Of a DNA stretch of 14,227 nucleotides, positions 7,196 to 14,227 are shown piece by piece. Below the pieces are notes generated by a model, which worked only from the letters and a program-made list of their open reading frames with translations, was not told where the DNA came from and made no database searches. The DNA lies in assembly GCA_964654015.1 (NCBI GenBank), contig CAZZHQ010000061.1:1-14227 (forward strand). The letters are read 5' to 3'. This DNA is from JAUUZT01 sp964654015. Lineage in GTDB: Bacteria; Chloroflexota; Dehalococcoidia; GIF9; AB-539-J10. The translations under genes were made by a program, and so were the position numbers. Positions within the stretch are counted from its first letter, which is position 1. Each line of letters starts with the position of its first letter.

Positions 7196-8482
7196 TCACC
7201 GTCCTGTTCCGCAATAGGTAAACCCCAGCTTTTTCATCTCCTGCGGGTCGTAGATATTTCTACCATCTATGATAATCGGTTGCCGCAGTAATAGCTTAAT
7301 CCTTTTGAGGTCAAGGTTCCTGAACTCGTCCCATTCAGTAATTATTATAAGAGCGTCACATCCTTCAGCCACCTCGTAGGGGTTCTGGCAATATTCCACG
7401 TCCACTAATGCTTCCCTGGCTTTCTTCATGGCTTGAGGGTCATAAACCTTTACCATTGCCCCTGCTTCTTGAAGTTTCTCTACTATATGTATAGCTGGAG
7501 CTTCTCTAATATCGTCCGTATGTGGCTTAAACGAAATGCCCAATATACCTATAATTTTTCCAGTTAGGGTATGCAACTGTCTTCTAGCCTTGTCGATTAT
7601 TTGTTGTTGCTGGAAGTCGTTTATTTTACGAACAGCTTTTAACAGTTGGAAATCATAGCCAACATCTTCGGCTATTTTGATAAAAGCTGCCAAATCCTTG
7701 GGCAAGCAAGAGCCGCCATACCCGACTCCAGCATTCAAAAAGGCCTGCCCTATTCTCCTGTCATGCCCCATACCTTCAGCCACCTTGACCACGTCTCCCC
7801 CAGTTTTTTCGCAAATAGTGGCAACGGCATTTATAAATGAAATTTTTAAAGCCAGGAAGCAATTAGAGGCATGTTTAATGAGCTCAGCAGTTTCTATATT
7901 GGTAATAATTATTGGAGCCTTTAAAGGCCTGTATAATTCAGTCATTATTCTAATTGCCCGCTCGGATGATGTACCGATTACTATCCTGTCAGGATTCATA
8001 AAGTCGTTGAGTGCCGAACCTTCGCGCAGAAATTCGGGGTTAGACACGACATCACAGTTAACATCACGATTGCTATTAAGCTTTTTACTTATCCACTTTC
8101 CTGTTTTTACGGGAACGGTGCTTTTTTCAACTACAACCTTATACTCATCTATTGTTTGGCTGATTTCCCGGGTGACCGCCTCGACGAGGGTCATATCTGC
8201 CGTTCCATCCAGCTTTTGAGGTGTCCCTACAGCAATGAAGATAATTTCTGACGCCTTAACTCCTTCTTCGATACTAGTAGTAAAGGAGAGTCTTCCATTG
8301 TTCGTGTTCCGGTGAACGAGTTCTTCAAGTCCTGGCTCATAGAAAGGCATTTTCCCCTCTTTTAAACCATCAATCACATGGGCATTATTATCGATACATA
8401 TTACCTTATTCCCCAGTTCTGCCAGGGAGGCACCGGTAACCAGACCCACGTGCCCACAGCCAATTATGCAGACGTTGTTCAT
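7196..8482 (-). CDS. ugd: UDP-glucose 6-dehydrogenase
   Basis: This 428-residue enzyme belongs to the UDP-glucose/GDP-mannose dehydrogenase family and most likely oxidises UDP-glucose twice with NAD+ to give UDP-glucuronate in the cytoplasm. All three family domains are present. The N-terminal Rossmann motif is Gly-Cys-Gly-His-Val-Gly-Leu-Val (8-15), with Asp31 for the NAD ribose. The central part has Ser-Asn-Pro-Glu-Phe-Leu-Arg-Glu-Gly (147-155), the conserved Lys203 in Leu-Ile-Lys-His-Ala-Ser-Asn, and the catalytic Cys259 in Gly-Tyr-Gly-Gly-Ser-Cys-Leu-Pro-Lys-Asp. The C-terminal UDP-binding domain has Gly-Ile-Ser-Phe-Lys-Pro-His-Thr-Asp-Asp and ends with an Ile-Ile-Asp-Gly-Arg-Asn motif. 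ATG 8482 follows a CTGGAGG site five bases away, so the longer frame from TTG 8503 is rejected. It is the first gene of the glycan operon; the epimerase begins 47 bases after its stop. GDP-mannose dehydrogenase is a less likely alternative. Confidence 0.93.
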   Translation of the reverse strand: MNNVCIIGCGHVGLVTGASLAELGNKVICIDNNAHVIDGLKEGKMPFYEPGLEELVHRNTNNGRLSFTTSIEEGVKASEIIFIAVGTPQKLDGTADMTLVEAVTREISQTIDEYKVVVEKSTVPVKTGKWISKKLNSNRDVNCDVVSNPEFLREGSALNDFMNPDRIVIGTSSERAIRIMTELYRPLKAPIIITNIETAELIKHASNCFLALKISFINAVATICEKTGGDVVKVAEGMGHDRRIGQAFLNAGVGYGGSCLPKDLAAFIKIAEDVGYDFQLLKAVRKINDFQQQQIIDKARRQLHTLTGKIIGILGISFKPHTDDIREAPAIHIVEKLQEAGAMVKVYDPQAMKKAREALVDVEYCQNPYEVAEGCDALIIITEWDEFRNLDLKRIKLLLRQPIIIDGRNIYDPQEMKKLGFTYCGTGR

Positions 8483-8503
8483 AATAACCTCCAGGTTTAA
8501 CAA

Positions 8504-8961
8504 CCTGTACTCTCTCCACTACTTAAATAATAGCTTGAATAGAGCATTTAAAGAAACAAATTTAAAGGGTGATAGCAGGGAAAATTATAGGGGTTAAGAG
8601 AGTATCAGCTTCATTTTTTCCTGTTAATATTGTATTCGCTAGTTAGCATCAAAACAGTTTATTCAGTAGCGCCCTGATCAATTGCCTGTGTAGTATGTAG
8701 TAACCAGCCTGCATTCTCAGGTAGGATTTCGAAGACCAGGCAGGCTAGAGACTTAACCAACAAACCTCTTTGCAGGTAAATCACAGGCACTTATACCGCA
8801 AGTAATTCTAATCATGCTTTGGAGTTTGGAAAGAGGATCAAACAGAGGAGGAGCACCTTTCTGATTTCTCAACCATAACTCGCGATTTAAGAATGTTGGG
8901 ATAGAATTACTTAAACACTTGGGGCAGGAAGATGGTCAGCGTTATAAATCATAGGTCATTT
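8504..8961. other. Gene-free intergenic region
   Basis: About 460 bases lie between the end of the TRAP operon and the start of the glycan operon, both on the minus strand. I see no open frame with family resemblance, no tRNA, and no convincing intrinsic terminator. The only structure is a 7-base inverted repeat AGCCTGC (8706-8712) / GCAGGCT (8740-8746) with a 27-base loop and no U-run, plus the TATAAT box near 8584. It most likely holds the glycan operon promoter and 5' leader. No trace of a second dctP gene was recognised here. Confidence 0.5.
8584..8589 (-). promoter_or_regulatory. Possible -10 element for the glycan operon
   Basis: On the minus strand these bases read TATAAT, a perfect -10 hexamer, about 100 bases upstream of the UDP-glucose dehydrogenase start. 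No good -35 hexamer is seen at 16-18 bases, so this is a weak call based on one box and its position. Confidence 0.25.
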
Positions 8962-10305
8962 TCACCAGGAGGTTCGTATCATCTGGTTAGGGAGCCAGAG
9001 CAATATCTGAGGGAATAAGATACATATACCGAGTCCAATCATTATCAGCAAGACGAAAGGAATTACCCCACGGATTATATCCATGGTGCTTATTCCTAGT
9101 TCGGGTTGAGCAGTGCCCTTGCAGACGAATATAGCCGAAGCAAAAGGTGGTGTCATAAAAGCCATTTGGAGGTTAATACATATCATCAGGGTGAACCATA
9201 ATGGGTCAAAACCCAAAGTGGGAGTGAGGGGTATGACTATAGGAGTAATTATCATGACTATTGCTATCCAATCAATAAACATTCCCAGTATGAAAATGGT
9301 AAACATTATGGCAGCAAAGGCTCCCCAGCGTCCCATTGGTATAGCGAGAACAAGATCCTCTATTACCTGTCCACAGCCCAGCCACATGAATACGCCTACT
9401 ATGGAATAAGCACAGCAGGTTATCAGCATCACAAAGCCGGTTATTCTAAGTGTTTCTTGCATAGAATATCTCAATAGTTGCCAACTGAACTTTCGATAGG
9501 CAAGAGATAGTAGAACAGCTGCAGCAGCACCAACACCTGCTGCCTCGTATACAGTGGCAATTCCAAGGAATATACTGCCGAGGACTGATAGGATTAATAT
9601 CATTGGCGGAACAAGCGAACCTAGCAGCATCTTTGTTTTTATAGACAGAGGAGAGCGTCTCTCTTCTAGTGGTGCTGCTGGGGCTATTTTGGGGTTTAAC
9701 AGGGATCGAATTATTATGTAGCTACAGTACAGGGCGGAGAGCAGGAGTCCGGGAAAGATAGCACCCATGAACAATTTACCTACGGATATTGAAGTTGCAG
9801 GACCAAGAATGACCAGCATGATGCTGGGTGGAATCAAGATGCCCAGCGTCCCACCGGCACAAACCGAGCCGCATGCCAGGTCTTTGGCATACCCCCTTCT
9901 GAGCATGGGCCCCAAGGCTACCACTGTTAATATACTGACTGAAGCCTGTACTACTCCGAGGCAGGCAGCAAGGAGAGTGCCAATCAGCACAGTGCCCAGC
10001 GCCAATCCCCCTCTCAATCCCCCCAGCCACATGTGCAGGGCACCATATAATCTGTCTGCTATCCCGGAATGAGCCAATATAATCCCCATAAAAGTGAACA
10101 GAGGGATAGCCAGCATATTGTAATTCAGTAACATAGAGCGTATGCGCAGGTATACCACATCGAATACACAGGGCCCCCAGGTGAGATATCCGATTATTAC
10201 TCCCACTCCTCCTATGACCAGAGCTATGTGGTAGCCGGCCAGGACCCCAATCAGTATCGCCACCACAAATATTAGGGTATATATCTCTGGACTTAGCTCA
10301 ATCAT
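8962..10305 (-). CDS. dctM: TRAP transporter large permease DctM (module B)
   Basis: This 447-residue membrane protein is the large, ion-coupled permease subunit of a tripartite (TRAP) transporter, which takes up organic acids from the binding protein using a sodium or proton gradient. It has about a dozen hydrophobic segments and typical DctM blocks: Leu-Ala-Ile-Pro-Leu-Phe-Thr-Phe-Met-Gly, Gly-Gly-Leu-Arg-Gly-Gly-Leu-Ala, Ile-Pro-Pro-Ser-Ile-Met-Leu-Val-Ile-Leu-Gly, and Phe-Met-Thr-Pro-Pro-Phe-Ala near the end. Its ATG overlaps the dctQ stop as ATGA, with a GGGGAG site upstream, so the two are translationally coupled. It is clearly paralogous to the DctM at 10979-12331: shared blocks include Ser-Val-Gly-Lys-Leu-Phe-Met-Gly-Ala and the C-terminal Leu-Trp-Leu-Pro-Asn-Gln-Met. 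It is the last gene of the TRAP operon and has no dctP of its own. Confidence 0.93.
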   Translation of the reverse strand: MIELSPEIYTLIFVVAILIGVLAGYHIALVIGGVGVIIGYLTWGPCVFDVVYLRIRSMLLNYNMLAIPLFTFMGIILAHSGIADRLYGALHMWLGGLRGGLALGTVLIGTLLAACLGVVQASVSILTVVALGPMLRRGYAKDLACGSVCAGGTLGILIPPSIMLVILGPATSISVGKLFMGAIFPGLLLSALYCSYIIIRSLLNPKIAPAAPLEERRSPLSIKTKMLLGSLVPPMILILSVLGSIFLGIATVYEAAGVGAAAAVLLSLAYRKFSWQLLRYSMQETLRITGFVMLITCCAYSIVGVFMWLGCGQVIEDLVLAIPMGRWGAFAAIMFTIFILGMFIDWIAIVMIITPIVIPLTPTLGFDPLWFTLMICINLQMAFMTPPFASAIFVCKGTAQPELGISTMDIIRGVIPFVLLIMIGLGICILFPQILLWLPNQMIRTSW

Positions 10306-10808
10306 ATTGTTCTCCCCTTTATAAGTGTATGTATATCACGAGCCAGTTGGGCAGTGAATTGGAGACAGGTAAGGAATAACCCCAGCATAATTACCACTCC
10401 GTATACGCTGGATGGAGAGGACCAGAAACTGAATGTTAATAACCGGCCTGCCATAAAAACCTGAAGTTCGCGTGAGATTACAATATAGGTAAATGCTCCA
10501 ATTAGAGGGAAAAAGAACAGTATGCTTCCCAGGATATCAACAAGAGCTTTTTTCCTGGCTGAGAAGTTGGTGTAAAAGATATCCACCCTGATATGGGCGT
10601 TATGCAACTGGGCGTATGCCCAGCCAAACACGATCACAGCACCTCCAATCAGCCGCATGCTGCTAAAAGCCCAGGTTGTTGGGGAGTTGAATACGTATCG
10701 GGCGATTACTTCCCACAGGATCACGATAACCATGGCGATAACCAGCCAACTGGCTAGTGCCCCTATTTTTTCGTTGATGGAATCAATAATTCTGAGTAGC
10801 TTTCTCAT
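10302..10808 (-). CDS. dctQ: TRAP transporter small permease DctQ (module B)
   Basis: This 168-residue protein is the small TRAP membrane subunit, which supports DctM and helps dock the binding protein. It has four hydrophobic segments and the family blocks Ala-Arg-Tyr-Val-Phe-Asn-Ser-Pro and His-Ile-Arg-Val-Asp-Ile-Phe-Tyr. The start at ATG 10808 has a GGAAGAG site; a longer frame back to GTG 10892 has none and adds 28 residues unlike the family. With this start it has exactly the same length as the other DctQ (12328-12834) and the same opening (Met-Arg-Lys-x-Leu-x-Ile-Ile-Asp), which supports both the start and an origin by duplication. It lies 170 bases after dctM of module A, a gap that holds a long hairpin. 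Confidence 0.9.
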   Translation of the reverse strand: MRKLLRIIDSINEKIGALASWLVIAMVIVILWEVIARYVFNSPTTWAFSSMRLIGGAVIVFGWAYAQLHNAHIRVDIFYTNFSARKKALVDILGSILFFFPLIGAFTYIVISRELQVFMAGRLLTFSFWSSPSSVYGVVIMLGLFLTCLQFTAQLARDIHTLIKGRTI

Positions 10809-10899
10809 TATAATCTCTTCCGGTCGATTTCGAGTTAAGGTATCCACCTTGAAACACTCCGGCAGCTTAATTATTTGGCAATAGAAATTCACAGGGTAG

Positions 10900-10941
10900 T
10901 AATACGGGGAGCAGGCTACAATCAGCTCACTCCCCGTATTA
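10900..10941 (-). other. Long hairpin between the two TRAP permease modules
   Basis: The arms TAATACGGGGAG (10900-10911) and CTCCCCGTATTA (10930-10941) are perfectly complementary over 12 bases. Inside, after a symmetric two-base bulge (CA/CA), GGCT and AGCT can pair again (one G-U) around a six-base loop. It lies in the transcript between dctM of module A and dctQ of module B. No U-run follows on the minus strand, so a simple intrinsic terminator is unlikely. It could stabilise the upstream dctP-dctQ-dctM message, limit read-through to module B, or bind a regulator. The structure is seen directly; the role is inferred. Confidence 0.7.
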
Positions 10942-10978
10942 TTCTGTTTATTTCAGTGTTACTAATTGCCCCGGATAT

Positions 10979-12331
10979 TTACCACCCTGTCCGTACCATC
11001 TGATTGGGAAGCCACAGGATAATTTGCGGGAAGATAATCATGAGCACCAGGCCAATCATTATTATGATAATAAATGGTATGACGCCCCGGATTATTTCTC
11101 CAGTGGTTATCTTGAATGATTTGTCTGCGGTCCCCTTAAGCACGAATATTGCCAGTGCCATGGGTGGGGTCATAAAAGCCATGTTCAAGTTAATGGCCAT
11201 CATCATGATAAACCAGACTTTATCGAATCCCAGCGCAGGTAAGATGGGCATAACGATAGGAATCATGATGAACAGTATTGGGAGCCAGCCCATGAGCATG
11301 CCTAAAATGAAGAGAGCAAACATAATGGCGGCAAAGGAGCCCCAACGTCCCGGGACAGCAAGTATCCAGTCACCAATCACCCCTCCACATCCGAGCCTGA
11401 TAAATACCGCTGCCATTCCTACGGCGAAGAAGCCGATACCAAGGGCAAAGCTTACTGTTTTGCCGGTATCCAGTAGGCATTGTTTGAACATACTAAAGCT
11501 GAATTTCCGGTAAACGATAGCAAGGACGGTGGCAGCGACACAGCCAGAGGCTGCTGCTTCGGTTGGCGGTGCTATTCCCATGAAGATGACGCCGAGTACG
11601 GAAAGAATCAGCGCCACGGGAGGGAGCAATGATACTACAAGCATCTTTATTTTTATGGCTGTGGACATCATTCTTTCCTCAGGGGGTATTGAAGGGGCTA
11701 TGCTGGGTTGCAGCCATGAACGGACTGCTATGTAAATGCAGTACATACCTGAAAGCATTAACCCGGGTCCAAAAGCCCCCATGAAGAGCTTGCCTACCGA
11801 TACCTCCGCGAGAGGGCCAAGGATAACCAGCATGATGCTTGGCGGAATAATGATGCCAAGGCACCCCGCGGCACAGATTGCGCCACAGGCAAGTGGCCTG
11901 TTATACCCCCTCTTAAGCATTGGACCCAGCGCCAGTACGGTCAGCATGCTGGTAGACGCGGTGATGACGCCAAGGCAGGCTGCCAGTATGGTGCCGAACA
12001 GGACAGTGCCTATTGCCAGCCCGCCTCTAAAGCCACCGGTGACAACGGCTATTGCGTGGTAGAGGGCGTCGGTTATACCGGAGTTTGCCAGCATGTACCC
12101 CATGTAGACGAAGAGCGGCATGGCCAGCAATGGATATCCTAATATGAATTTAAACCCGCGGTTATACATCAAATCGCCAACCGCGGGGCCCATGGTGAGA
12201 TAACCCATGATGATCCCCAGCGCCCCCAGTGTAAACATTATGGGGTACCCGGACATTATTGCCCCGATGATACCAGCCGTAAAGATGATGGTGAGAATCG
12301 TGACATCGACACCTGACAGTACTCCAATCAT
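10979..12331 (-). CDS. dctM: TRAP transporter large permease DctM (module A)
   Basis: This 450-residue large permease subunit is the one closest to the binding-protein gene and is probably its primary partner. It has about a dozen membrane segments and DctM blocks including Leu-Ala-Met-Pro-Leu-Phe-Val-Tyr-Met-Gly, Gly-Gly-Phe-Arg-Gly-Gly-Leu-Ala, Ile-Pro-Pro-Ser-Ile-Met-Leu-Val-Ile-Leu-Gly-Pro, and Phe-Met-Thr-Pro-Pro-Met-Ala. ATG 12331 follows a GGAGAA site and overlaps the dctQ stop as ATGA. The close match to the module B permease runs through most of the protein, while the first 60 residues and the segment after the central cytoplasmic loop differ more. That pattern suggests duplication followed by divergence, perhaps in substrate or partner preference. 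Confidence 0.94.
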   Translation of the reverse strand: MIGVLSGVDVTILTIIFTAGIIGAIMSGYPIMFTLGALGIIMGYLTMGPAVGDLMYNRGFKFILGYPLLAMPLFVYMGYMLANSGITDALYHAIAVVTGGFRGGLAIGTVLFGTILAACLGVITASTSMLTVLALGPMLKRGYNRPLACGAICAAGCLGIIIPPSIMLVILGPLAEVSVGKLFMGAFGPGLMLSGMYCIYIAVRSWLQPSIAPSIPPEERMMSTAIKIKMLVVSLLPPVALILSVLGVIFMGIAPPTEAAASGCVAATVLAIVYRKFSFSMFKQCLLDTGKTVSFALGIGFFAVGMAAVFIRLGCGGVIGDWILAVPGRWGSFAAIMFALFILGMLMGWLPILFIMIPIVMPILPALGFDKVWFIMMMAINLNMAFMTPPMALAIFVLKGTADKSFKITTGEIIRGVIPFIIIIMIGLVLMIIFPQIILWLPNQMVRTGW

Positions 12332-12834
12332 AGTCGTTCTCCTTTAGCTGCGAAGTTGATATCGCGAATCAACTCAACGGTACATTGAAGCAGCAGCAAT
12401 ATCAGCCCAATAAGTACCACTGCTCTCATGGGCCACACAGGCGGGTACCAGTAGCTCTCGGTTAATACCTCACCCGACAGGAAGGAACGAACCATTAGTC
12501 GGGCAGAAATCCTGATCATGAGAAACATTATTGGAAACATCAGCACTGTGGTAAAGACTATATCCAGTACTGCCTGACCCTTCTTAGAAAGCAGGTTATA
12601 GAGCAGGTCCACCCTCACGTGAGATTGATGCTTGTGTACGTATCCCCAGAACATGGCGTAAATAGCTGCTCCGAGCATGGTGGCGGACTGGTAACCAAAC
12701 GATAGGGGTGCGTTGAAGATATACCGCGCGACGGTATCCGAGAATACCAATACAATCAGTATGGCAACCAGCCACCTGGATAATGACCCTGTCTGTTCGT
12801 TTATCCAGTCAATGATTTTTAATGCCTTTCTCAT
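12328..12834 (-). CDS. dctQ: TRAP transporter small permease DctQ (module A)
   Basis: This 168-residue small TRAP membrane subunit has four hydrophobic segments and the family blocks Ala-Arg-Tyr-Ile-Phe-Asn-Ala-Pro and His-Val-Arg-Val-Asp-Leu-Leu-Tyr. The start ATG has only a weak AAGAGAG site, but the gene begins 30 bases after the dctP stop, so re-initiation or coupling is likely. Its stop overlaps the dctM start by four bases. It is paralogous to, and the same length as, the DctQ at 10302-10808. Confidence 0.92.
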   Translation of the reverse strand: MRKALKIIDWINEQTGSLSRWLVAILIVLVFSDTVARYIFNAPLSFGYQSATMLGAAIYAMFWGYVHKHQSHVRVDLLYNLLSKKGQAVLDIVFTTVLMFPIMFLMIRISARLMVRSFLSGEVLTESYWYPPVWPMRAVVLIGLILLLLQCTVELIRDINFAAKGERL

Positions 12835-12864
12835 TCAGCGTTCTCTCTTTCCAGCGAATGTTTA

Positions 12865-14001
12865 TTATAACTTTTCATCACAATAAATTGGTCTGTGCAG
12901 CTCTTCCGCCTCATTGAAAACTCTGTAGAACTCGTTTTGAGAGTTCAGTACCTCTGCATAGAACGGGTCGGCAGCAGCCATCGAGGCATAGTATTTTGTT
13001 GCCTCTGCCCGTAAAGCAGAGTTTATGTCGCATGGTATAGGTGCAATTTTGACTCCGTAATCTTTGAACATCTGATATGCTTCTATATCCAGTGTGGTAA
13101 ACATATGTGAGGTGTAGTCATTGAATGCCTTGCACATGTATTCCACGACCATCTTATCGCCGTCTGTAAGCTTGTTCCATGAGCCGTCATAGACTACGAA
13201 AAAGCCTGGCGATGCCTGTGCCCGAGCCTTGGAGAGATATAGATATTCGGCGACTTCATGATAAGCATAAGGCCAGTTCGATGATAGAGCATCCATTTCA
13301 GCGGCGTCGATCACGCCTCTCTGCAGCGCTTCATAAATCTCTCCCGCAGGCATGAAGACGGTTGATACACCCAGGTTCGTCAGCATTCCACCGGCGTCAC
13401 CGCGGCAGCGCATCGTGAGTCCCTTCAGGTCTTCTACTGACTTGAGTTCCACGGTTGAGTGGCACCAGGCCTCACCTGTCGGGGATGTCCCATACAGCCA
13501 TTTCACAGGGAACTCCTCGAATGCCTCTTCAAGTAACTCATAGCCACCACCTACCTGGTACCAGGCCCTGATAGCACGCCAGTCCATTCCTCCAACCACG
13601 CAGGTAAAGAGATCAGCAGTGGGAACCCTGTTATTTTCGTGAGAAGGGGTGAGGGAACCCATGTCGAGAGCACCTGTTTCTACTCCTTCAATCTCCTCGT
13701 AGGCGGGGACAATAGCACCACCCGGGTAGGTTTTTATCTCCAGGCGTCCATCTGTTGCCACCAGTACATCCTCAAAGAGCTTCAGCATCATGATGGCTCC
13801 TGGTTCCACGAGGCTACCGCTGGTCTGGAAAGCCCAGGTAACTTTCTCTGCCGCAGGGGCCGGTGTTGGTTTTGTCGTCGGTGCCGTAGTTGGTGCCGTA
13901 GTTGGTCCTGGTGTTGGTTCAGCCGAAGGTGCACAACTGGTTACTACCAGGCTGAGAACCATAACCAAAGCCACTAATAACAGACCTATTTTTCTATTCA
14001 T
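12865..14001 (-). CDS. dctP: TRAP transporter substrate-binding lipoprotein DctP
   Basis: This 378-residue lipoprotein captures the substrate outside the membrane and hands it to DctQM. Residues 1-22 are a lipoprotein signal peptide ending in Val-Thr-Ser-Cys, with Cys23 as the lipid-modified residue. A Pro/Thr/Ala-rich linker (about 26-50) containing Ala-Pro-Thr-Thr repeats acts as a tether, which is typical of single-membrane bacteria. The binding domain carries Leu-Thr-Met-Arg198, where TRAP receptors place the Arg that pairs with the substrate carboxylate, then Met-Pro-Ala-Gly-Glu-Ile-Tyr-Glu-Ala-Leu-Gln-Arg-Gly-Val-Ile-Asp-Ala-Ala-Glu (218-235 region). That form resembles the receptors for 2-oxo acids and related carboxylates. 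ATG 14001 follows GGAGG five bases away; the longer TTG start at 14013 overlaps this site and is rejected. It is the only dctP for two permease modules. The substrate is inferred as an organic acid only. Confidence 0.93.
   Translation of the reverse strand: MNRKIGLLLVALVMVLSLVVTSCAPSAEPTPGPTTAPTTAPTTKPTPAPAAEKVTWAFQTSGSLVEPGAIMMLKLFEDVLVATDGRLEIKTYPGGAIVPAYEEIEGVETGALDMGSLTPSHENNRVPTADLFTCVVGGMDWRAIRAWYQVGGGYELLEEAFEEFPVKWLYGTSPTGEAWCHSTVELKSVEDLKGLTMRCRGDAGGMLTNLGVSTVFMPAGEIYEALQRGVIDAAEMDALSSNWPYAYHEVAEYLYLSKARAQASPGFFVVYDGSWNKLTDGDKMVVEYMCKAFNDYTSHMFTTLDIEAYQMFKDYGVKIAPIPCDINSALRAEATKYYASMAAADPFYAEVLNSQNEFYRVFNEAEELHRPIYCDEKL
13880..13903 (-). repeat. 12-base tandem repeat in the dctP linker
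   Basis: Two perfect copies of GGTGCCGTAGTT (plus-strand reading) lie head to tail, with degenerate relatives on both sides. They encode the Thr-Thr-Ala-Pro repeats of the lipoprotein linker. Such short in-frame repeats can change copy number by slippage and so alter tether length without breaking the gene. Confidence 0.7.
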
Positions 14002-14227
14002 TTCTTCCTCCAATAATAATCAATTTGGTATGGGTAATATTTGCCTTAGATGCTACCTAATAGCATCACCTTTTTGTTTTCTCAGATACCACCTCCTTTT
14101 TGCTGACAGTACAGATTTTATTTCTTATTCTCGTCGCTGCCATATGAATAGCCACTTGATATTGATTTAATTTCAGGCACCCCCGGTTTCTGAAGCACAT
14201 CAGATGGAGAGGGCCCTAACTTTTGCA
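14002..14227 (-). other. Upstream leader region of the TRAP operon
   Basis: This region before dctP should contain its promoter or leader. On the minus strand it holds AAAAAGGAGGTGGT (plus positions 14088-14101), which includes a full Shine-Dalgarno consensus AAGGAGGT with no usable start codon at normal distance. A 44-codon frame ends in TGA just before the leader hairpin, but it lacks a ribosome site and family resemblance. I saw no convincing -35/-10 pair. Confidence 0.35.
14049..14067. promoter_or_regulatory. Hairpin in the dctP leader
   Basis: GATGCTA (14049-14055) and TAGCATC (14061-14067) form a perfect 7-base stem with a five-base loop, about 50 bases upstream of the dctP start. On the minus strand the stem contains an ATG that opens a six-codon frame ending in TAA. 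On the plus strand the stem is followed after three bases by TTTTTGTTTT, so it could also act as a weak terminator for transcription coming toward dctP. Which role applies, if any, is not clear. Confidence 0.4.

Noticed and set aside
7677..8219. 180-codon plus-strand frame opposite UDP-glucose dehydrogenase
   Set aside because: Antisense to a gene with all family motifs intact; no recognisable domain, so it is a shadow frame.
8706..8746. Inverted repeat AGCCTGC/GCAGGCT considered as terminator or tRNA-like structure
   Set aside because: The stem is only seven bases with a 27-base loop, no U-run follows, and the nearby TTCGAAATCC does not fit a T-arm with matching stems.
11004..11513. 169-codon plus-strand frame opposite dctM of module A
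   Set aside because: Rich in Met, Ile and Pro as expected from the reverse of membrane-protein codons; no domain, so it is a shadow frame.
13880..13903. Tandem repeat considered as a CRISPR-like or mobile-element mark
   Set aside because: It is an in-frame two-copy coding repeat in a Thr/Pro lipoprotein linker; there is no array, and no transposase gene in the window.
14088..14220. 44-codon minus-strand frame upstream of dctP
   Set aside because: The ATG has no ribosome site, the peptide matches nothing known, and the length is within chance expectation.

Overview
The window looks like a chromosomal piece from a free-living bacterium of moderate GC. The lipoprotein linker built on Thr-Thr-Ala-Pro repeats, the TRAP-type uptake genes and the SMP-30 and HD-domain genes would fit a member of the Chloroflexota (Dehalococcoidia-like). 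That placement is an inference from style; no rRNA or other marker gene is present.

Layout. (1) 1-1679, plus strand: a possible 20-codon tail of an upstream gene, then an SMP-30/gluconolactonase-type sugar lactonase and a small HD-domain protein, each with a clear Shine-Dalgarno site. (2) 1763-2404, minus strand: a LysE-family exporter whose first membrane helix is encoded upstream of the first ATG and has no ATG, GTG or TTG of its own. (3) 2702-3811, plus strand: a radical SAM protein with an SPASM-like cysteine-rich tail, divergent from the exporter. (4) 3895-8482, minus strand: a compact sugar-nucleotide and glycan operon read as UDP-glucose 6-dehydrogenase, NAD-dependent sugar epimerase/decarboxylase, UDP-galactopyranose-mutase-like flavoprotein, and family 2 glycosyltransferase. 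(5) 8504-8961: about 460 bases without a recognisable gene. (6) 8962-14001, minus strand: a TRAP transporter operon with one binding lipoprotein (dctP) followed by two complete membrane modules (dctQ-dctM, dctQ-dctM). A long, nearly perfect hairpin separates the two modules. (7) 14002-14227: the dctP leader, with a small hairpin and an unused Shine-Dalgarno-like sequence.

How the parts work together. The glycan operon would oxidise UDP-glucose to UDP-glucuronate, rework the sugar (epimerisation or decarboxylation, then possibly a pyranose/furanose rearrangement), and add a sugar to a cell-surface acceptor. The TRAP operon would import an organic acid using an ion gradient; one receptor may serve two paralogous permeases. 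The lactonase may act on a sugar-acid lactone, but nothing in the window ties it to the transporter.

The most interesting observations are the one-receptor/two-permease TRAP operon with its inter-module hairpin, the mutase-like flavoenzyme set between an epimerase and a glycosyltransferase, and the missing canonical start codon of the LysE exporter.
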